The notes: generated from the letters alone by a model not told the origin. A stretch of 64,000 nt of DNA from Saprospiraceae bacterium (GCA_020630775.1 JAHDIN010000008.1:1-64000); one strand, 5' to 3'. Shown: positions 51,814-61,984, counted from the stretch's first letter. Numbers and translations are program-made.

Positions 51814-52482
51814 TCATTTTTTGTGTGAAAAAAGCCACTTAAAAAATTCTGGGTTATTATAAGTTTTCGTCCAGCTATCATGATCCGCATCTGGATAAAT
51901 GGTGAATTTTGGACGTGCACCAATTGATTCAAGTGCGTCTATCATTTTTTGAGATTCAGAAAGTAAAACAACATCATCTTTCGCACCATGAAATGCCCAT
52001 ACAGGTATGTCTTTAATGTGAGTAACTTTTTCCTCATCACCACCACCGCATATAGGCGCTATTGCAGCAAAGTTATCTGGGTAAGCGCTAGACCATAACC
52101 ATGTTCCATATCCACCCATAGACAAACCTGTCAACCAAATTCTTTTCGAATCAATGTTATATTTTGATTTAATATAAGTTAGAAGGGTTTCTAGTTTTTC
52201 AATATCCCACCATACCTCTTCAGGACAAAGAGGTGCCAAAACTAAACACTCAAATTTTTGGCCACTCTCTATTAATTTTGGCGGTCCATGCACTTTCAGT
52301 TTTTCAAGGTCTTCGCCTCTTTCTCCAGCACCATGAAGGAAAATCAACAAGGGGTAAGTACCTTCTATTTCGAAGCCATCAGGTTCAAAAACTAAATATT
52401 TGTATGGAGGAGATAAATCTTTTTGACTGATACTACAATTTACAAAGAGGAAAGAAAATAGAAAAAGAGTAAAATATTTCAT
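51814..52482 (-). CDS. Alpha/beta-hydrolase lipoprotein, esterase-like
   Basis: A 222-residue serine hydrolase. Lipoprotein signal LFLFSFLFVNCSI. Oxyanion-hole strand LLIFLHGAGERGEDLEKLKV, nucleophile elbow GLSMGGYGTW, acid HGAKDDVVLL and catalytic His in YPDADHDSW. It fits the phospholipase/carboxylesterase and prolyl-oligopeptidase-like group seen beside carbohydrate-esterase loci in Bacteroidota. Convergent with the DUF3179 gene with no gap. Substrate unknown. Confidence 0.82.
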   Translation of the reverse strand: MKYFTLFLFSFLFVNCSISQKDLSPPYKYLVFEPDGFEIEGTYPLLIFLHGAGERGEDLEKLKVHGPPKLIESGQKFECLVLAPLCPEEVWWDIEKLETLLTYIKSKYNIDSKRIWLTGLSMGGYGTWLWSSAYPDNFAAIAPICGGGDEEKVTHIKDIPVWAFHGAKDDVVLLSESQKMIDALESIGARPKFTIYPDADHDSWTKTYNNPEFFKWLFSHKK

Positions 52483-52524
52483 ACTCGATAAAAGTAAGAA
52501 ATATTCACTCTTTTTTAATTATAT

Positions 52525-54192
52525 CTAGTTATAAGCATCTTCATGAACAGCTTTTACTGCTCGTCCTGATGGATCATTCATATTCTTAAAGGACTCATCC
52601 CATTCTAATGCAATAGGTGTACTACATGCTACAGAAGGCACAGATGGTACCGTCTCTGCTGCTGCTGTAGAAGGGAAATGAGATTCAAAAATAGTTCTGT
52701 AGTAATACTCTTCTTTATTCAATGGGGGATTTATTGGAAATTTGAATTTCGCTCTTTCCATCATTGCATCAGTGACTTTAGATTCGGCAACCTCTTTTAG
52801 TGTATCAATCCAAGAATATCCTACTCCATCAGAGAATTGTTCTTTTTGTCTCCATGCCACCGACTTAGGAATATACTCTTCAAAAGCTTTTCTAAGTATC
52901 CATTTTTCCATTTTCTCCCCACCTGACATTTTATCCTTTGGATTCAATCTCATAGCTACATCCATAAATTCTTTATCTAAAAATGGTACTCTCCCTTCAA
53001 CGCCCCATGCAGCCAGTGATTTGTTTGCCCTTAAACAGTCATAGAGATATAGTTTGTCCAATTTTCTTACCGTTTCTTTATGAAACTCCTCTGAATTTGG
53101 TGCTTTATGAAAATACAAATAGCCTCCAAATATTTCATCTGCCCCCTCGCCGGAGAGCACCATTTTTATTCCCATTGATTTTATAACTCGTGCCATTAAG
53201 TACATAGGCGTACTGGCACGTATCGTAGTTACATCATATGTTTCTAAATGGTAAATAACATCTCGAATGGCATCCATTCCTTGTTGTATGGTAAAGGTAA
53301 TTTCGTGATGAACTGTATCAATAAATTTTGCAACTTCTCTTGCATGCTTTAAATCTGGCGACCCTTCTAATCCAACAGAAAATGAATGCAATTGCGGCCA
53401 CCATGCAGATGTCTTATCGCCGCTCTCAATTCGCATTAAAGAATATTTTTTTGCAATTGCGGAAACTATGGAAGAATCCAATCCCCCCGATAATAAAACA
53501 CCATAAGGGACATCCGACATTAATTGTCTATGTACCGCATCTTCGAGAGCCTGACGTAATTCATCAATACTTGATTGATTATCTTTAACTGCTTCAAAGT
53601 CCTCCCAGTCCCTTTTATACCATTCAGTTTTTTGACCATCACTACTCAAAAAATAATGTCCGGGAGGGAATACTTCTATTTTGTTACAAACACCTTCTAA
53701 TGCCTTCAACTCTGAAGCGACATAATAATTTCCAGCCTTATCCCAACCCTCATACAAGGGAATAATACCCATATGATCGCGACCGATCAGAAACATATCT
53801 TTCTTTTTATCATAAAGCGCGAAAGCAAATATGCCATTTAAATCATCTAAAAATTCGGTTCCCTTTTCTTGATACAAAGCCAATATAACCTCACAATCTG
53901 ATTCAGTTTTAAACTCATATTTTGACTTTAAACCAGACTTTAATTCTAAATGATTATAAATCTCACCATTGACTGCCAATACAATTTGCTCATCCTCTGA
54001 ATAAAGAGGTTGTCCCCCACTTTTAGGATCTACAATAGACAATCGTTCGTGAGCCAAGATCGAATTCTCACCTACAAAAATTCCAGACCAATCTGGTCCT
54101 CTATGTCTTTGCTTTCTTGACATCTCCAATACCTTATGTCTGTATTCTTCAGGTGATTGATCAATATTAAATACGCCTACTATTCCACACAT
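52525..54192 (-). CDS. asnB: Asparagine synthase B (glutamine-hydrolysing)
   Basis: A 555-residue enzyme. After Met removal the N-terminal Cys nucleophile is exposed (MCGIVGVFNIDQ). The glutaminase domain has RHRGPDWSGIF, ERLSIVDPKSGGQPLY and VNGEIYNH. The synthetase domain has the PP-loop VLLSGGLDSSIVSAIA, SGEGADEIFGGYLYFHKAP and LKRAFEEY-like KAFEEYIPKSVAWRQKEQFS. It makes asparagine from aspartate, ATP and glutamine. Length is equal to E. coli AsnB. Divergent from the SusD-like gene across an extremely AT-rich 220-base gap. Confidence 0.95.
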   Translation of the reverse strand: MCGIVGVFNIDQSPEEYRHKVLEMSRKQRHRGPDWSGIFVGENSILAHERLSIVDPKSGGQPLYSEDEQIVLAVNGEIYNHLELKSGLKSKYEFKTESDCEVILALYQEKGTEFLDDLNGIFAFALYDKKKDMFLIGRDHMGIIPLYEGWDKAGNYYVASELKALEGVCNKIEVFPPGHYFLSSDGQKTEWYKRDWEDFEAVKDNQSSIDELRQALEDAVHRQLMSDVPYGVLLSGGLDSSIVSAIAKKYSLMRIESGDKTSAWWPQLHSFSVGLEGSPDLKHAREVAKFIDTVHHEITFTIQQGMDAIRDVIYHLETYDVTTIRASTPMYLMARVIKSMGIKMVLSGEGADEIFGGYLYFHKAPNSEEFHKETVRKLDKLYLYDCLRANKSLAAWGVEGRVPFLDKEFMDVAMRLNPKDKMSGGEKMEKWILRKAFEEYIPKSVAWRQKEQFSDGVGYSWIDTLKEVAESKVTDAMMERAKFKFPINPPLNKEEYYYRTIFESHFPSTAAAETVPSVPSVACSTPIALEWDESFKNMNDPSGRAVKAVHEDAYN

Positions 54193-54412
54193 AGTTTTAA
54201 ATTTATAATCAAATATTCAATTTTTCTAACTAATAATCAATTAATGTAGATATTTTATACTATATATATACTAATTATAGATTATATCTAATTAATAATA
54301 GTTTATATTAAATAATATCAAGATTCAATTAAAAGAAACAACCATTTATTTGAAGATTATCAAATTTTAGATTCGATGTTTTCTTTTATTTTAGGAATAG
54401 AAACAATTTCCA

Positions 54413-55729
54413 TTGAAAAAACTACTACTCATCATCAGCCTTGCATTATTTTCATGCAATTCGTTTTTTGAAGACGATATAGGTTTAGATCCCAATAATG
54501 CCACTTCCGTTCCAATTCAAAATAGACTAGCAAGCATTCAATTAAATTTGGTTGATGTTTATGGAGGTGAATTTTCAAGATTATCAAGTTTGTTGACTCA
54601 GCAAGTCGAAGGTCTTATAAGAGCTTGTTTTACGAACTATAATTACACTGGCATAACCCCAGAAACTTTCAACACTTCTTGGTCCACGATTTATGAGCGC
54701 GTACTCGGAGAAATTTATTCTTCCAAAATTCAATGTGGAGCTGGCAACGCCTATCACCATTTAGGGATTTTACAGATTCTTGAAGCACTGACATTGATGA
54801 TGGCCACTGATGTTTGGGATGCCATCCCTTACTCTGAAGCATTTCAAGGTCTTAATAGCATAAATGCCTCATTCGATCCTCAATCAGAAATCTATGATAA
54901 TGTATTTCAATTGATAGAGGTTGGAATTGAAAATTTAAACAACCCATTAAATAGCGTTGAAGTTGAGCATGATGATCTTTTTTATTCCGGCAATATAAAT
55001 AATTGGATAAAGGCAGCGCATGTCTTGAAGGCGCGAGCCCTATTGAGATTTGAGAGATATTCAGAAATTCTTGAATTAAGAGATTTAGGATTCGATTCGC
55101 CAGATCAAAATTTAGGCATGTCCTATCCAGGTTCAGAGGCTGCAGAATCGCCATGGTTTAGATTCAATAGAGACAGGACCGGCAACATTGAATGGAGTTC
55201 GAGGAGTCATTTACATAAATTAATGACTGAATTAAATGATCATTCAAGATTAGAATCTTTGGATCAGCCATTTAATATCAATCATCCATATTTTACTGCT
55301 AATCAATTTCAAGAGTTGATCAGCTTTAGAGAATTCCAATTTATCATAGCCGAGGCAGAATTGAAAGTCAATGGAGAATTAACCAGAGACGGCTTTAATA
55401 GTTATTTGGCTGGAATTGAATCTTCGTTTCAATTACTAAATTTACCTGACACCAGTTTCACAAATTATGTGGCAAACATTGATGTCAATCCTGGAAGAAA
55501 CAGCATCACGCTTGATCATATTTTAGATCAAAAATATATCGCCTTATTCACAAACCCAGAGTGCTATAATGACCTCCGAAGAAATGATTATCCGTTACTA
55601 ATCGCATCTAGAGGTTCAACTATTCCAGTAAGATGGGAATACAGTCAAGCAGAGTATGATTTTAATTCCAATGCTCCGGCCATTGGCTCAATCAATATTT
55701 TTGAAGACAAAGTAGCTTGGGATAAGTAA
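54413..55729 (+). CDS. Orphan SusD/RagB-like lipoprotein
   Basis: A 438-residue protein starting at TTG; the frame is closed by TAG at 54398 and the signal sequence (KKLLLIISLALFSC, Cys at residue 15) begins at once, so TTG is the only sensible start. LQILEALTLMMATDVWDAIPYSEAFQG, FYSGNINNWIKAAHVLKARALL and the tail FTNPECYNDLRRNDYP are typical of the SusD-like_2 group, alpha-helical TPR-like proteins that cap TonB-dependent transporters. No SusC gene is adjacent, which is unusual. The next gene is a large sensor kinase. Ligand unknown. Confidence 0.83.
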   Translation: MKKLLLIISLALFSCNSFFEDDIGLDPNNATSVPIQNRLASIQLNLVDVYGGEFSRLSSLLTQQVEGLIRACFTNYNYTGITPETFNTSWSTIYERVLGEIYSSKIQCGAGNAYHHLGILQILEALTLMMATDVWDAIPYSEAFQGLNSINASFDPQSEIYDNVFQLIEVGIENLNNPLNSVEVEHDDLFYSGNINNWIKAAHVLKARALLRFERYSEILELRDLGFDSPDQNLGMSYPGSEAAESPWFRFNRDRTGNIEWSSRSHLHKLMTELNDHSRLESLDQPFNINHPYFTANQFQELISFREFQFIIAEAELKVNGELTRDGFNSYLAGIESSFQLLNLPDTSFTNYVANIDVNPGRNSITLDHILDQKYIALFTNPECYNDLRRNDYPLLIASRGSTIPVRWEYSQAEYDFNSNAPAIGSINIFEDKVAWDK

Positions 55730-55811
55730 ATCAAGCTAAGTATTAGAATTTGTGTAAGCCACTTTACAATCACAAAGCATAGTTGGTAAATATTTTGTAA
55801 CTTAAGAATAG

Positions 55812-58800
55812 ATGAGATGCTGGTATTTATACCTATTGTTATTCCTCTGGGTTGTCAAAAGTCAAGCGCAAGAATCGCGTTCATCCCAATTATTTTTTTC
55901 TTCTATAAAGAAAGACAATGGCTTACCTAACAACTTTGTAAGATGCTCAGTTAAGGACAGCTTCGGTTTTGTATGGTTTGGAACTAGTGAAGGTCTTGCC
56001 AGATACGAAGGAAAAAACTTAGTAAAACATTTCAGCCCACAAAATACCGACGCATTAAAAGCATTTAACACAAGTGCTTTGGCAATTGATCACAATGGAT
56101 GCTTATGGATTGGAACAAGACCAGGAGGTGTCACCAAATATTGTCCTACAGAAAATATATGGAAAAACTATTCTCATCAATCAGGTAATACAAATTCTAT
56201 TGCCAATAATGAGATCATTGATCTTTATGTTGATTCTAAAAATAATATTTGGGTAGGTACTGAAGCCGGGTTGAGCATTATAGATCAATCTAATGACAAG
56301 GTGTATTCTTACACTATTGATGAAAAAAATCCACATGCCTTAAAGTCAAACGCAATACTTAAGATTCATGAAGACCAACAAGGAAGAATATGGATTGGAA
56401 CTTGGGCCGGAGGACTACACCTGGTTATTGGTAATTCTGATCCCGAGGATTTAAAATTTAGGAGATTCCTTCCATCAAATAAATTTGGCGCTGCACATAT
56501 TTGGGCTATTGATCAACTCTCCGAAAATCAAATTTGGCTAGGAACACATGAATCGGGACTATTTCTAATGGAACTCCCAGAGGACATGAGCCTAGAATTA
56601 GATTCTCAGGACTGGAATCCTTCATGGCAAGTTTCAGAAGCAGACATGGCTAATGAAAATGCTTTACTTTCAAATACTATATTCGATTTATGTATAGATC
56701 GTGAAGGAAATCTCTGGCTAGCCACGACGTTTGGAATTTCAAAATTGAACAAATCCGAAGTAGACAAAATGGTTGAAGGACATAAAATTCTCAATTTTGA
56801 AAATTATCATTCAATTGGAAATGATCCAAATTCAATTGCAGATAACAACGTATACGATTTAAATATAGATGAAAACAACCTCATGTGGATTTCAACTGCA
56901 GGTGGTGTAAGTAATTTAAATCTAAACCCAAATTTCATTTCGAACATATATTTAAATCAGGAAATAATTGATGCTCCTAGTGGGCAGAATTTAGCTATAA
57001 CTGATAATACACTCTGGATAGCAGCTGGAGGCTTGGGGCTCATCACATACGACTTAAATAATGAAGAATTTACAGATGATGCCAAAGACCTGATCAAGAA
57101 AATTAAAACAAAAGTTGTTTTTAATATAAATAAAGGCCAAAACAACGATTTACTCTTTACCACATACAATAGCTTATACAATTATACACCCCAAACAAAA
57201 GAAATTAAATCATATCCTTTCCCTTCAAAAATAACGGACCAATTTAATCAGTTCATGAGTACAACTATCTTTCAAGAAACTGATGAAAGAATTTGGATCG
57301 GTACTGAAATGGGTTTAATATTATTCAATACATATTCTGAAGAATATACATTTTTCAGAAATGAAACTAATAAGCCAAAGATAATCTCAGGCAACTCTAT
57401 AACTTCAATTACAAAAGATGAATACGGGAATTTATGGGCAGGAACATACGGAGGCCTAAATAAAATCTCATATGAAAATGAAAAGCTATCATCAATCATT
57501 TTTGATTTAAATCCTATAATAAACTCGAATGTCATTCTTACGCTTTTCTATCATAACAACAAGCTAATCATTGGAACGAATCAAGGAATTTGCAATTATG
57601 ATATCAAAGAAGAAAAATTCAACGTCTCAGACGAAATCACCAATAAATTGAATATTCTATCGATTTGTGCAATAAATAATAATCAAATTTGGGGTTCATG
57701 TACGGACGGTATTTATAGTTCTAAACCCGATGGCTCAGGTATAAGAATATATGAAAAGAAGGATGGCATCTTAGATACGCGCTTTGGCTTTGGAGGTATG
57801 ACTTACTCAAATAATCACATTTACTTTCCACAAAGATCTGGAATCACTTCAGTTGCACTAAACAAATACAGAGAACCTAATGAGAAGGTAGATTTATATT
57901 TAACTGAAGGCACACGGATTAATACAGAAAAAGGTCAAGAAGAAATCCAACTTCTTGACAAAGAACGCATAGAGCTATCGCATAATGATTATTTCCTAAG
58001 CATATCTTTTGCAGCTTTGAATTATACAAATAATCACAACATAATTTACCAATATAAGCTTGAAGGGTTTGATGAAAATTGGATATCCTTAGATAAAATA
58101 AGGCCAATCAGCTATACCAATTTAAAACCAGATGAGTATATATTTCAATTAAGATGCAACGCTAATGGCAATGGGTGGACCTATCTAAAAAATCCACTTC
58201 AAGTCACTGTCCAACCAGCGTTTTACCAAACACTCTGGTTTAAAATTCTTAGTGCTATATTATTCATACTTTCAATATTCACACTCTTCCGCATATACAC
58301 GAAATCAATTAGAAGCAAAAACTTAAAGTTGCAAAAGTTGAATAGTCAATTAAACGAAGAAATTTTATATAGGGAAAAAATAGCTTTAGAACTTAAGGAG
58401 AGCGAAAATAAACTAAAAGAAACCAATGCAGACCTAATCAGATCAAATACGCAATTAGAGCAATTTGCTTATGTTGCCTCACATGACCTAAAAGAACCAT
58501 TAAGAACAATTGGTACTTTCACCGAACTATCAAGAAGAAAAATGGTAGACGGAAACCCTGAAGTCAACGACTATATGAATATGGTCAAAAATGCAGTCAA
58601 TAGAATGCACGTCTTGATAGAAAGCATTCTCACTTTTGCAAGTGTAGGTAAAAGCAGTTTGAAAAAAGAAAAAATAAACCTTTCTCAATTAATACATCAA
58701 AACTTATTAGACCTCAATCAAATCCTTAAGGAACAAGGAACAGTAGTTACTGTTTCTGAATTGCCCATAATATTTGGTGATAGAAGTCAAATAAGTATGC

Positions 58801-59174
58801 TCTTTCAAAACCTGATATCTAATGGCATCAAGTTTAATACTTCTGAAAATCCATACTTAAAAATTTACCCAAACAATAATATTGGGCTTAATGCAATCCA
58901 AATCATTGTAGAGGATAATGGTATCGGCATTAACAAAGAATACCAAAAAAGAATATTCGAATTATTCAAAAGATTACACTCAAATGAAAAGTTTGAAGGC
59001 ACAGGTATTGGACTCGCTGTTTGTAAGAAAATCGTCGAATTACATGACGGCACCTTAGACATTGATTCTGAAGAAGGGAAAGGATCAAAATTTATTATCA
59101 CATTACCTAAATCAGGATCAAAACATAGAAACATAATAAGCGAATTAGCAAATAAAGACTTCGCTAAAAATTGA
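55812..59174 (+). CDS. Periplasmic-sensor histidine kinase (Reg_prop/Y_Y_Y type)
   Basis: A 1120-residue membrane kinase. Signal peptide (LYLLLFLWVVKSQAQ), then about 700 residues of beta-propeller repeats (recurrent D-x-x-G-x-x-W-x-G-T, for example NNIWVGTEAGLS and GRIWIGTWAGGL), a Y_Y_Y domain (about 745-805), one membrane helix (about 811-830), a coiled coil, HisKA (FAYVASHDLKEPLRTIGTF, His near 890) and HATPase (LFQNLISNGIKFN, IVEDNGIGI, GTGIGLAVCKKIVELH). Unlike classic hybrid two-component systems of Bacteroidota it ends after the ATPase, with no receiver or AraC domain. A Crp/Fnr gene follows after seven bases. Confidence 0.9.
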   Translation: MRCWYLYLLLFLWVVKSQAQESRSSQLFFSSIKKDNGLPNNFVRCSVKDSFGFVWFGTSEGLARYEGKNLVKHFSPQNTDALKAFNTSALAIDHNGCLWIGTRPGGVTKYCPTENIWKNYSHQSGNTNSIANNEIIDLYVDSKNNIWVGTEAGLSIIDQSNDKVYSYTIDEKNPHALKSNAILKIHEDQQGRIWIGTWAGGLHLVIGNSDPEDLKFRRFLPSNKFGAAHIWAIDQLSENQIWLGTHESGLFLMELPEDMSLELDSQDWNPSWQVSEADMANENALLSNTIFDLCIDREGNLWLATTFGISKLNKSEVDKMVEGHKILNFENYHSIGNDPNSIADNNVYDLNIDENNLMWISTAGGVSNLNLNPNFISNIYLNQEIIDAPSGQNLAITDNTLWIAAGGLGLITYDLNNEEFTDDAKDLIKKIKTKVVFNINKGQNNDLLFTTYNSLYNYTPQTKEIKSYPFPSKITDQFNQFMSTTIFQETDERIWIGTEMGLILFNTYSEEYTFFRNETNKPKIISGNSITSITKDEYGNLWAGTYGGLNKISYENEKLSSIIFDLNPIINSNVILTLFYHNNKLIIGTNQGICNYDIKEEKFNVSDEITNKLNILSICAINNNQIWGSCTDGIYSSKPDGSGIRIYEKKDGILDTRFGFGGMTYSNNHIYFPQRSGITSVALNKYREPNEKVDLYLTEGTRINTEKGQEEIQLLDKERIELSHNDYFLSISFAALNYTNNHNIIYQYKLEGFDENWISLDKIRPISYTNLKPDEYIFQLRCNANGNGWTYLKNPLQVTVQPAFYQTLWFKILSAILFILSIFTLFRIYTKSIRSKNLKLQKLNSQLNEEILYREKIALELKESENKLKETNADLIRSNTQLEQFAYVASHDLKEPLRTIGTFTELSRRKMVDGNPEVNDYMNMVKNAVNRMHVLIESILTFASVGKSSLKKEKINLSQLIHQNLLDLNQILKEQGTVVTVSELPIIFGDRSQISMLFQNLISNGIKFNTSENPYLKIYPNNNIGLNAIQIIVEDNGIGINKEYQKRIFELFKRLHSNEKFEGTGIGLAVCKKIVELHDGTLDIDSEEGKGSKFIITLPKSGSKHRNIISELANKDFAKN

Positions 59175-59181
59175 TAATTCA

Positions 59182-59766
59182 ATGAATACTGTTGATGGCC
59201 AATTTATAAAATCGCTTTTTGATCCTTATTTTAACGCTCCACTTCACCTGTGGAAAGATTTTGCAGCTCACTTAATAAAAAGAACTTTTAAAAAAAACGA
59301 AACTATAAAACACGAAAGTGAATCTGAAAAGTATATCAATATCATTTCTGAAGGCTCAGTAGGCATCTTTCTTTGGACAGACAATAACACAAAATGCTTG
59401 GACCTCTTTTTTGAAAACGACTTTTGCTGTGATTTCATGTCCTTCATTAATGGCGAACCCAACCATCTCTTTACACAGGCTTTAGAAAATACAGAAATAT
59501 ACTCGATACATAAGAATGATGTAGAATCCCTTTACTATGATTCAGTCATTGGATTGCAAATAGTTCGTTCTGCAGCTGAATCACTTTTCGTTCACAAACA
59601 AGAACAACAAATAGAATTAATGACGATGACTGCTGAAGAGAGATATAAGAAAATTTTTGAAGAGACACCGGATATTATTCAACGCACACCATCTAAACAT
59701 TTGGCTTCATTCTTAGGCATCACTCCTGAAAGCATGAGTCGAATTAGGAATAAAATCACCAATTAA
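59182..59766 (+). CDS. Crp/Fnr family transcriptional regulator
   Basis: A 194-residue regulator: cyclic-nucleotide-binding-like domain (about 20-130; SEGSVGIFLWTDNNTKCLDL), dimer helix, and a short HTH (TPSKHLASFLGITPESMSRIRNKI). The pattern ITPESMSRIRNKI is typical of the many Bacteroidota Crp-like proteins. It follows the sensor kinase gene after seven bases, so it is in the same unit, but a CNB-type regulator has no phosphoacceptor domain; direct signalling between them is not implied by the fold. Confidence 0.87.
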   Translation: MNTVDGQFIKSLFDPYFNAPLHLWKDFAAHLIKRTFKKNETIKHESESEKYINIISEGSVGIFLWTDNNTKCLDLFFENDFCCDFMSFINGEPNHLFTQALENTEIYSIHKNDVESLYYDSVIGLQIVRSAAESLFVHKQEQQIELMTMTAEERYKKIFEETPDIIQRTPSKHLASFLGITPESMSRIRNKITN

Positions 59767-59805
59767 TGAATAATGAATAATGAATAATGAATAATGAATA
59801 ATGAA
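59765..59805. repeat. AATGAAT heptamer microsatellite
   Basis: Five perfect tandem copies of AATGAAT (59765-59799) and a sixth imperfect copy, starting inside the stop codon of the crp-like gene. Every unit contains TAATGA-like stops. Confidence 0.9.
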
Positions 59806-60131
59806 AATTATGCTTTTCTGATTACTCTTATTCAATCTATCATTTATGAACGATTTTGGATTTTGGATTTTAGATTTTGGATTTTAGATTGTTCAAACGG
59901 CGTATTCAAAATTCACTTCCTTACCACTAAAATTCTCATCCCCTCTTTAGAATACATCTTCAAGACTCCTACCTTTATATTCTGTCGAAACCTCTGACTT
60001 TTGATCACGTATCACCACTTAACCATCCGATACTTCGATCGGAATCTAAGACTATTCATCGTGACTTAACCATCAAACGTCTTAGTCACAACTTAACCAA
60101 TTTCCAATCTCTAATTTCAATTAACCAAACC
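59806..60131. other. Repeat-rich intergenic region
   Basis: No supportable gene. Besides the heptamer tracts, ACTTAACCA occurs three times (60017, 60064, 60091) with a diverged copy near 60119. Composition and repeats suggest non-coding, fast-changing sequence between convergent genes. Confidence 0.6.
59852..59890. repeat. GATTTTG/GATTTTA heptamer repeats
   Basis: A run of seven-base units alternating GATTTTG and GATTTTA. It shares the seven-base period of the nearby AATGAAT tract. Confidence 0.8.
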
Positions 60132-61010
60132 CTAATTTACTAAAATAACTACCCGCCTATTTTCAGCTCTACCCTCTTCTGTCTCATTATCAGCAATAGG
60201 AAAATCTTCTCCTTTACCAATGGCTTCAATCGTAATCTCGCTCATTTTAATGAAATTCAAAAAATACTGTTTTACAGATAATGCTCTTTGATTAGACAAT
60301 TTAAGATTCACTTCTTTGTCTCCTTGACTGTCGCTGTGGCCCTCAATAATTATAGTGGTAATATCTCTAGATTCAATTACTGAGATAATTTGATCCAGTT
60401 CATCTTTAGCAGATGGTTTTAATTGAAAACTACCAAAATCAAATAAAACTGCTCCGTTCAATGAAAATTTTTCGAAAGATGTTTCCTCTACTTTTTCTTC
60501 AAGGCATTTGGTTCGACTCTTCATATTTTCTGAACGGAATATAAATCCGCATTGATCTGGCCAGCCTTGATAGTACCATATCTTAACTGGATATTCGCCC
60601 GCTTTATAAAAATCGCTTCCAGACTTTAAAGTCATGGGATGATTCCCACTGTTATCTATAATTTGCTTATTGTCAATCCACAAAATAGATCCATCATCAG
60701 TCTCTAAATGAAACTCATAACAAGCATCTTCTAGAATTGTCATTGTAGATTCCAGATATATGGCAAACGAAGGTTCTTCCGTCCATATGTCAGGATATCC
60801 TTGATAAACTAAGCGTGGCTCAAAATTTATATCTTTCCAAGCAATCTCTTCTATCTTTCTATACTCCAGCATTTTTTCAGAAAAAGGTTGCAACAACTCC
60901 TCTCTCGGAATAGCGTGCACTGTCCCTTTAAATATGGAAAATTGTGGGTCTTGTTGAGAATAGATTGGATATGTCAGTAATACAAGAAGCGTAAAAATAA
61001 AAGTCTTCAA
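60132..61010 (-). CDS. PA14-like plus OmpA domain protein
   Basis: A 292-residue protein: signal peptide (FIFTLLVLLTYPIYSQ), an N-terminal PA14-like beta-barrel (about 60-165, with FHLETDDGSILWIDNKQI and YPVKIWYYQGWPDQCGFIF), then an OmpA domain (about 185-292; VLFDFGSFQLKPSAKDEL, IIIEGHSDSQGD, NRRVVILVN). PA14 domains usually bind carbohydrate; OmpA domains bind peptidoglycan. The combination suggests a wall-anchored glycan-binding protein. Single gene. Confidence 0.83.
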   Translation of the reverse strand: MKTFIFTLLVLLTYPIYSQQDPQFSIFKGTVHAIPREELLQPFSEKMLEYRKIEEIAWKDINFEPRLVYQGYPDIWTEEPSFAIYLESTMTILEDACYEFHLETDDGSILWIDNKQIIDNSGNHPMTLKSGSDFYKAGEYPVKIWYYQGWPDQCGFIFRSENMKSRTKCLEEKVEETSFEKFSLNGAVLFDFGSFQLKPSAKDELDQIISVIESRDITTIIIEGHSDSQGDKEVNLKLSNQRALSVKQYFLNFIKMSEITIEAIGKGEDFPIADNETEEGRAENRRVVILVN

Positions 61011-61094
61011 ATCGTTTATTGTTTGAACTTTAAAACTAATTAGTTCAAATAATATTGCTTTAGGTCATTAAAATAGACGTTGAATTAACCTTAA

Positions 61095-61979
61095 TTAACC
61101 TAACTCCATGGGTACTTCCATTAATAGAACCTTAGAACCCGAAATAGCCTCGAAACTAAAACTGTTCAAATCCCAAATACCAAATCCGTCTCGGGCACTT
61201 AACACTTGATCATTTATTTTACAATCTCCATCTAACACGAAAACATAGACACCATTTTTATGAGGATCTTTTAATTCGTAATTAGAACTCACTCCGGAAC
61301 TAAAATTACCCATATGAAACCAAGCATTTTGATGAATCCATACACCAGCATCGTCAGCATTTGGTGATAAAATTTGATAAAAGGCATCATCAACTTCAAC
61401 ATCCTTAATGCTAATCTGGTCGTATCTTGGCGATACGTTCATTTGGTTTGGAAACAACCAAATTTGCAGAAATTTTACATCTTGATCTTCATTTTTATTG
61501 AATTCACTGTGATAAACGCCAGTGCCAGCACTCATGACTTGAATATCTCCATTTCTTATTACCGCAACATTTCCAATACTGTCTTTGTGCTGTAAATCCC
61601 CTTCAAGTGGAATAGAAATTATCTCCATGTTATCATGAGGATGCGTATTAAACCCTCTTCCTGGAGCAACAATATCATCATTCAAAACTCTAAGAACACC
61701 GAAATTCATTCGTTCTGGATTTCTGTAATTGGCAAAACTGAAACTATGCTTTGTTTTTAGCCAGCCATGATCAGCACCACCTCTTGTGACTGCTTTATGT
61801 AAAACAGATTTGCTGTCCTTCATTTCATTGTTTGGTAAATGATTAAACCCCACTTGCTCTTTTAATTTATCGTAAGTAGATTTTTCTGCATCAAGGTTTA
61901 CCATTTTAGAAACAGCATTGGTGGCAGCTATACCAGTAGCACCTAAAACAGTTTTCTTTAAAAATTTCTTACGATCCAT
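61095..61979 (-). CDS. Pirin family protein with Tat-like N-terminus
   Basis: A 294-residue bicupin. Residues 1-26 (MDRKKFLKKTVLGATGIAAT) look like a Tat signal in which the second Arg is Lys, so export is uncertain. The pirin body has RGGADHGWLKTKHSFSFANY, the metal-binding FNTHPHDNMEIISIPLEGDL and SAGTGVYHSEFNKN. Pirins are iron-binding; some oxidise quercetin. An N-terminal export-like signal is not usual for pirins. Co-directional with the acyl-CoA dehydrogenase gene five bases upstream. Confidence 0.85.
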   Translation of the reverse strand: MDRKKFLKKTVLGATGIAATNAVSKMVNLDAEKSTYDKLKEQVGFNHLPNNEMKDSKSVLHKAVTRGGADHGWLKTKHSFSFANYRNPERMNFGVLRVLNDDIVAPGRGFNTHPHDNMEIISIPLEGDLQHKDSIGNVAVIRNGDIQVMSAGTGVYHSEFNKNEDQDVKFLQIWLFPNQMNVSPRYDQISIKDVEVDDAFYQILSPNADDAGVWIHQNAWFHMGNFSSGVSSNYELKDPHKNGVYVFVLDGDCKINDQVLSARDGFGIWDLNSFSFEAISGSKVLLMEVPMELG

Positions 61980-61984
61980 AATTT

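Noticed and set aside
59794-59997. A 67-codon frame after the Crp-like gene
   Set aside because: Runs through heptamer microsatellites (FWILDFRFWILD); low complexity, not a protein-like sequence.
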